Assembly: GCA_003056165.1 (NCBI GenBank)
Contig: LSNR01000011.1
Location: 1-40,215, forward strand
From: Parcubacteria group bacterium M6-OD1-3
GTDB lineage: Bacteria > Patescibacteriota > Minisyncoccia > Moranbacterales > UBA9337
Direction: 5' to 3'
Length of the DNA stretch: 40,215 bases
The notes under the pieces were generated by a model. That model searched no databases and was not told where the DNA came from. It saw only the letters and a list, made by a program, of their open reading frames with translations. Made by a program: the position numbers and the translations under genes. This document shows, piece after piece, positions 39,084 to 40,215 of the stretch (positions within the stretch are counted from its first letter, which is position 1; each line of letters begins with the position of its first letter).

Positions 39084-40215
39084 TTATTGTTTTTCTAAAT
39101 CCACATTAGCCATTTCAAAAATTTCTTTCCATTTATATCTTTTTGCTACTGCTCCTCCCTCTCCTTTATAATTACGAAAAGTTTTTTGATTTGGCACCTC
39201 GCAATTTATTATAGCAGGTTTTGGTCTTAGATGAAAAACTGTCAGCGTTCCAAATAGCTTTTTTTCTATAATGCTAAATTTTTTAAGATACTTTTGAAAA
39301 TTATCTAAATTTGATTGCGTCCTGATAATTAGAAAATAATTTCCTTGCCGACAAATTGTAGCATTGTCTCCTTTTCCAACTCCATCTCGAGGAATTTTTC
39401 GGTCATCCAAGAGGTATGAAAAAGAACGGTGAAATTCACTTTGTCCATGAAAAAATACCGGATATTTATTTCTTTTGTAAAATTTTTCCATATAATCAAC
39501 AATGGCAATTTCTTGTTCTAAAGTGATTCGGGTTTTTTGTTTCATAATTCTATCTAGTCCTATTTTAATCGGTTTCGATTTAGCGTTTTTCAATTGATTG
39601 AAATAATTTATTACAAAATATAAATTAAATGCCATTATAATAACCGCCAACATCCAAACAAAATTTTTATTTCCGACAATTTTTCCTAAACGACGAAAAA
39701 TAAGTCCCCAAAAAATAAACGGCAACGGTACAACAATTAGAAAAAATCTTGGCGACATATCATACGCCAAAGGAAGGAATACGCCTGAAGAAATAATCAA
39801 CAATATTAAATTAATAATTAAAAAATTTTTCTTACGAATATCTTTTTCCAAAAAACTTTCCAGCAATAATAAAAATATGCCTAGGACAAAAAAACTCAAA
39901 GCTAGACCGCCTTTGAATAAATTGTCCCGACAATATTTATCACATTGAATGTCTGTCACACCCTTTTTTATTCTAACTTTCGGCAATTCCGCTAATTGCG
40001 AACCAGTAGTCATCGTCCAATATTTTAATGAGCTCTCAGTAAAATCTCTATACGCTTTCTCGACTATCGTATAATGTTTTTTGCTATCCGACTTGCCAGC
40101 AACCGCTTTAATAAATAATTGAGCGTTATTACCACCGGTTTTCGCTTCGTTTATAAAAACAGGCAAATGCAAAAATAAGATTATGCAAACTGCCCCAATC
40201 CAAAATTGCGATTTT
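39084..40215 (-). CDS. Polytopic membrane protein, GT39/PMT-like glycosyltransferase, C-terminal part
   Basis: The gene runs off the window: the reading frame is open to the last base, with FWIGAVCIILFLHLPVFI forming a membrane segment across the apparent TTG start at 40172, so the true start is outside. The visible part holds an outside loop (TESSLKYWTMTTGSQLAELPKVRIKKG), about four further membrane segments (GLALSFFVLGIFLLLLESF, LIINLILLIISSGVFLPLAY, FFLIVVPLPFIFWGLIF, MLAVIIMAFNLYFVINYF) and a C-terminal soluble domain ending MANVDLEKQ. The layout fits the C-terminal half of lipid-linked-sugar transferases such as GT39 or ArnT-like proteins; the catalytic N-terminal loops are not in the window, so this is a tentative call. 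It leads the GT4/flippase operon. Confidence 0.7.
   Translation of the reverse strand, partial: KSQFWIGAVCIILFLHLPVFINEAKTGGNNAQLFIKAVAGKSDSKKHYTIVEKAYRDFTESSLKYWTMTTGSQLAELPKVRIKKGVTDIQCDKYCRDNLFKGGLALSFFVLGIFLLLLESFLEKDIRKKNFLIINLILLIISSGVFLPLAYDMSPRFFLIVVPLPFIFWGLIFRRLGKIVGNKNFVWMLAVIIMAFNLYFVINYFNQLKNAKSKPIKIGLDRIMKQKTRITLEQEIAIVDYMEKFYKRNKYPVFFHGQSEFHRSFSYLLDDRKIPRDGVGKGDNATICRQGNYFLIIRTQSNLDNFQKYLKKFSIIEKKLFGTLTVFHLRPKPAIINCEVPNQKTFRNYKGEGGAVAKRYKWKEIFEMANVDLEKQ

Overview
The window looks like a chromosomal piece (probably a whole contig) of a small, AT-rich bacterium of the Candidate Phyla Radiation, most likely a Parcubacteria-type lineage. The reasons are inference from gene content: tight same-strand gene packing, housekeeping genes in CPR-like versions (ThrS without TGS domain, ribosomal protein S6 with a long charged tail, short HPF), few Shine-Dalgarno sequences before host-type genes, tRNA genes without encoded CCA, and a fermentative pyruvate:ferredoxin oxidoreductase set. 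No rRNA, CRISPR array or intact mobile element is visible.

Layout. 1-6.4 kb (all minus strand): a MacB-like ABC transporter pair reads into porG-porD-porA, then a MazG-like gene with a frameshift, a FliA-type sigma factor and a broken porB at the window edge. 6.5-8.7 kb: a GH1 beta-glycosidase, a hypothetical and a ribosome hibernation factor. 8.8-15.2 kb: a cell-envelope and chromosome cluster read scpA-scpB-DD-carboxypeptidase-murG-murC-hypothetical-murB. 15.2-17.6 kb: manganese-type pyrophosphatase and tRNA-Ala, tRNA-Ser and tRNA-Arg, with a partly duplicated tRNA-Ala neighbourhood. 17.6-22.5 kb (plus strand): recG and thrS, with two divergent Cys-rich/hypothetical genes between them. The thrS leader holds a clear T-box antiterminator fold followed by an intrinsic terminator.

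22.6-23.8 kb is a two-gene island (secreted protein plus 44-residue lipoprotein) that is much richer in G+C and has strong ribosome binding sites; it looks acquired. 23.8-24.2 kb is non-coding and carries a perfect 36-bp nested palindrome. 24.2-34.2 kb (minus) runs through a membrane protein, argS, a parvulin-type isomerase, ferredoxin, membrane protein, an HtrA-like protein that has lost all three catalytic residues, ftsK, a RodZ-like protein and recA. 34.4-36.8 kb holds efp and the rpsF-ssb-rpsR operon with its own promoter and an attenuator-like leader. 36.8-40.2 kb has a tRNA-Ser and three envelope polysaccharide genes, the last cut by the window edge.

The most notable signals are the thrS T-box leader in this lineage, the dead HtrA-like protease, the G+C-rich secreted-protein island, the nested palindrome, the ABC ATPase with a duplicated helical tail, and the insertion of a sigma factor and a MazG-like gene into a por operon. 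Two homopolymer frameshifts and adapter-like bases at the left edge suggest sequencing or assembly artefacts in the first 1.6 kb, so the porB and MazG lesions should not be read as biology without checking.
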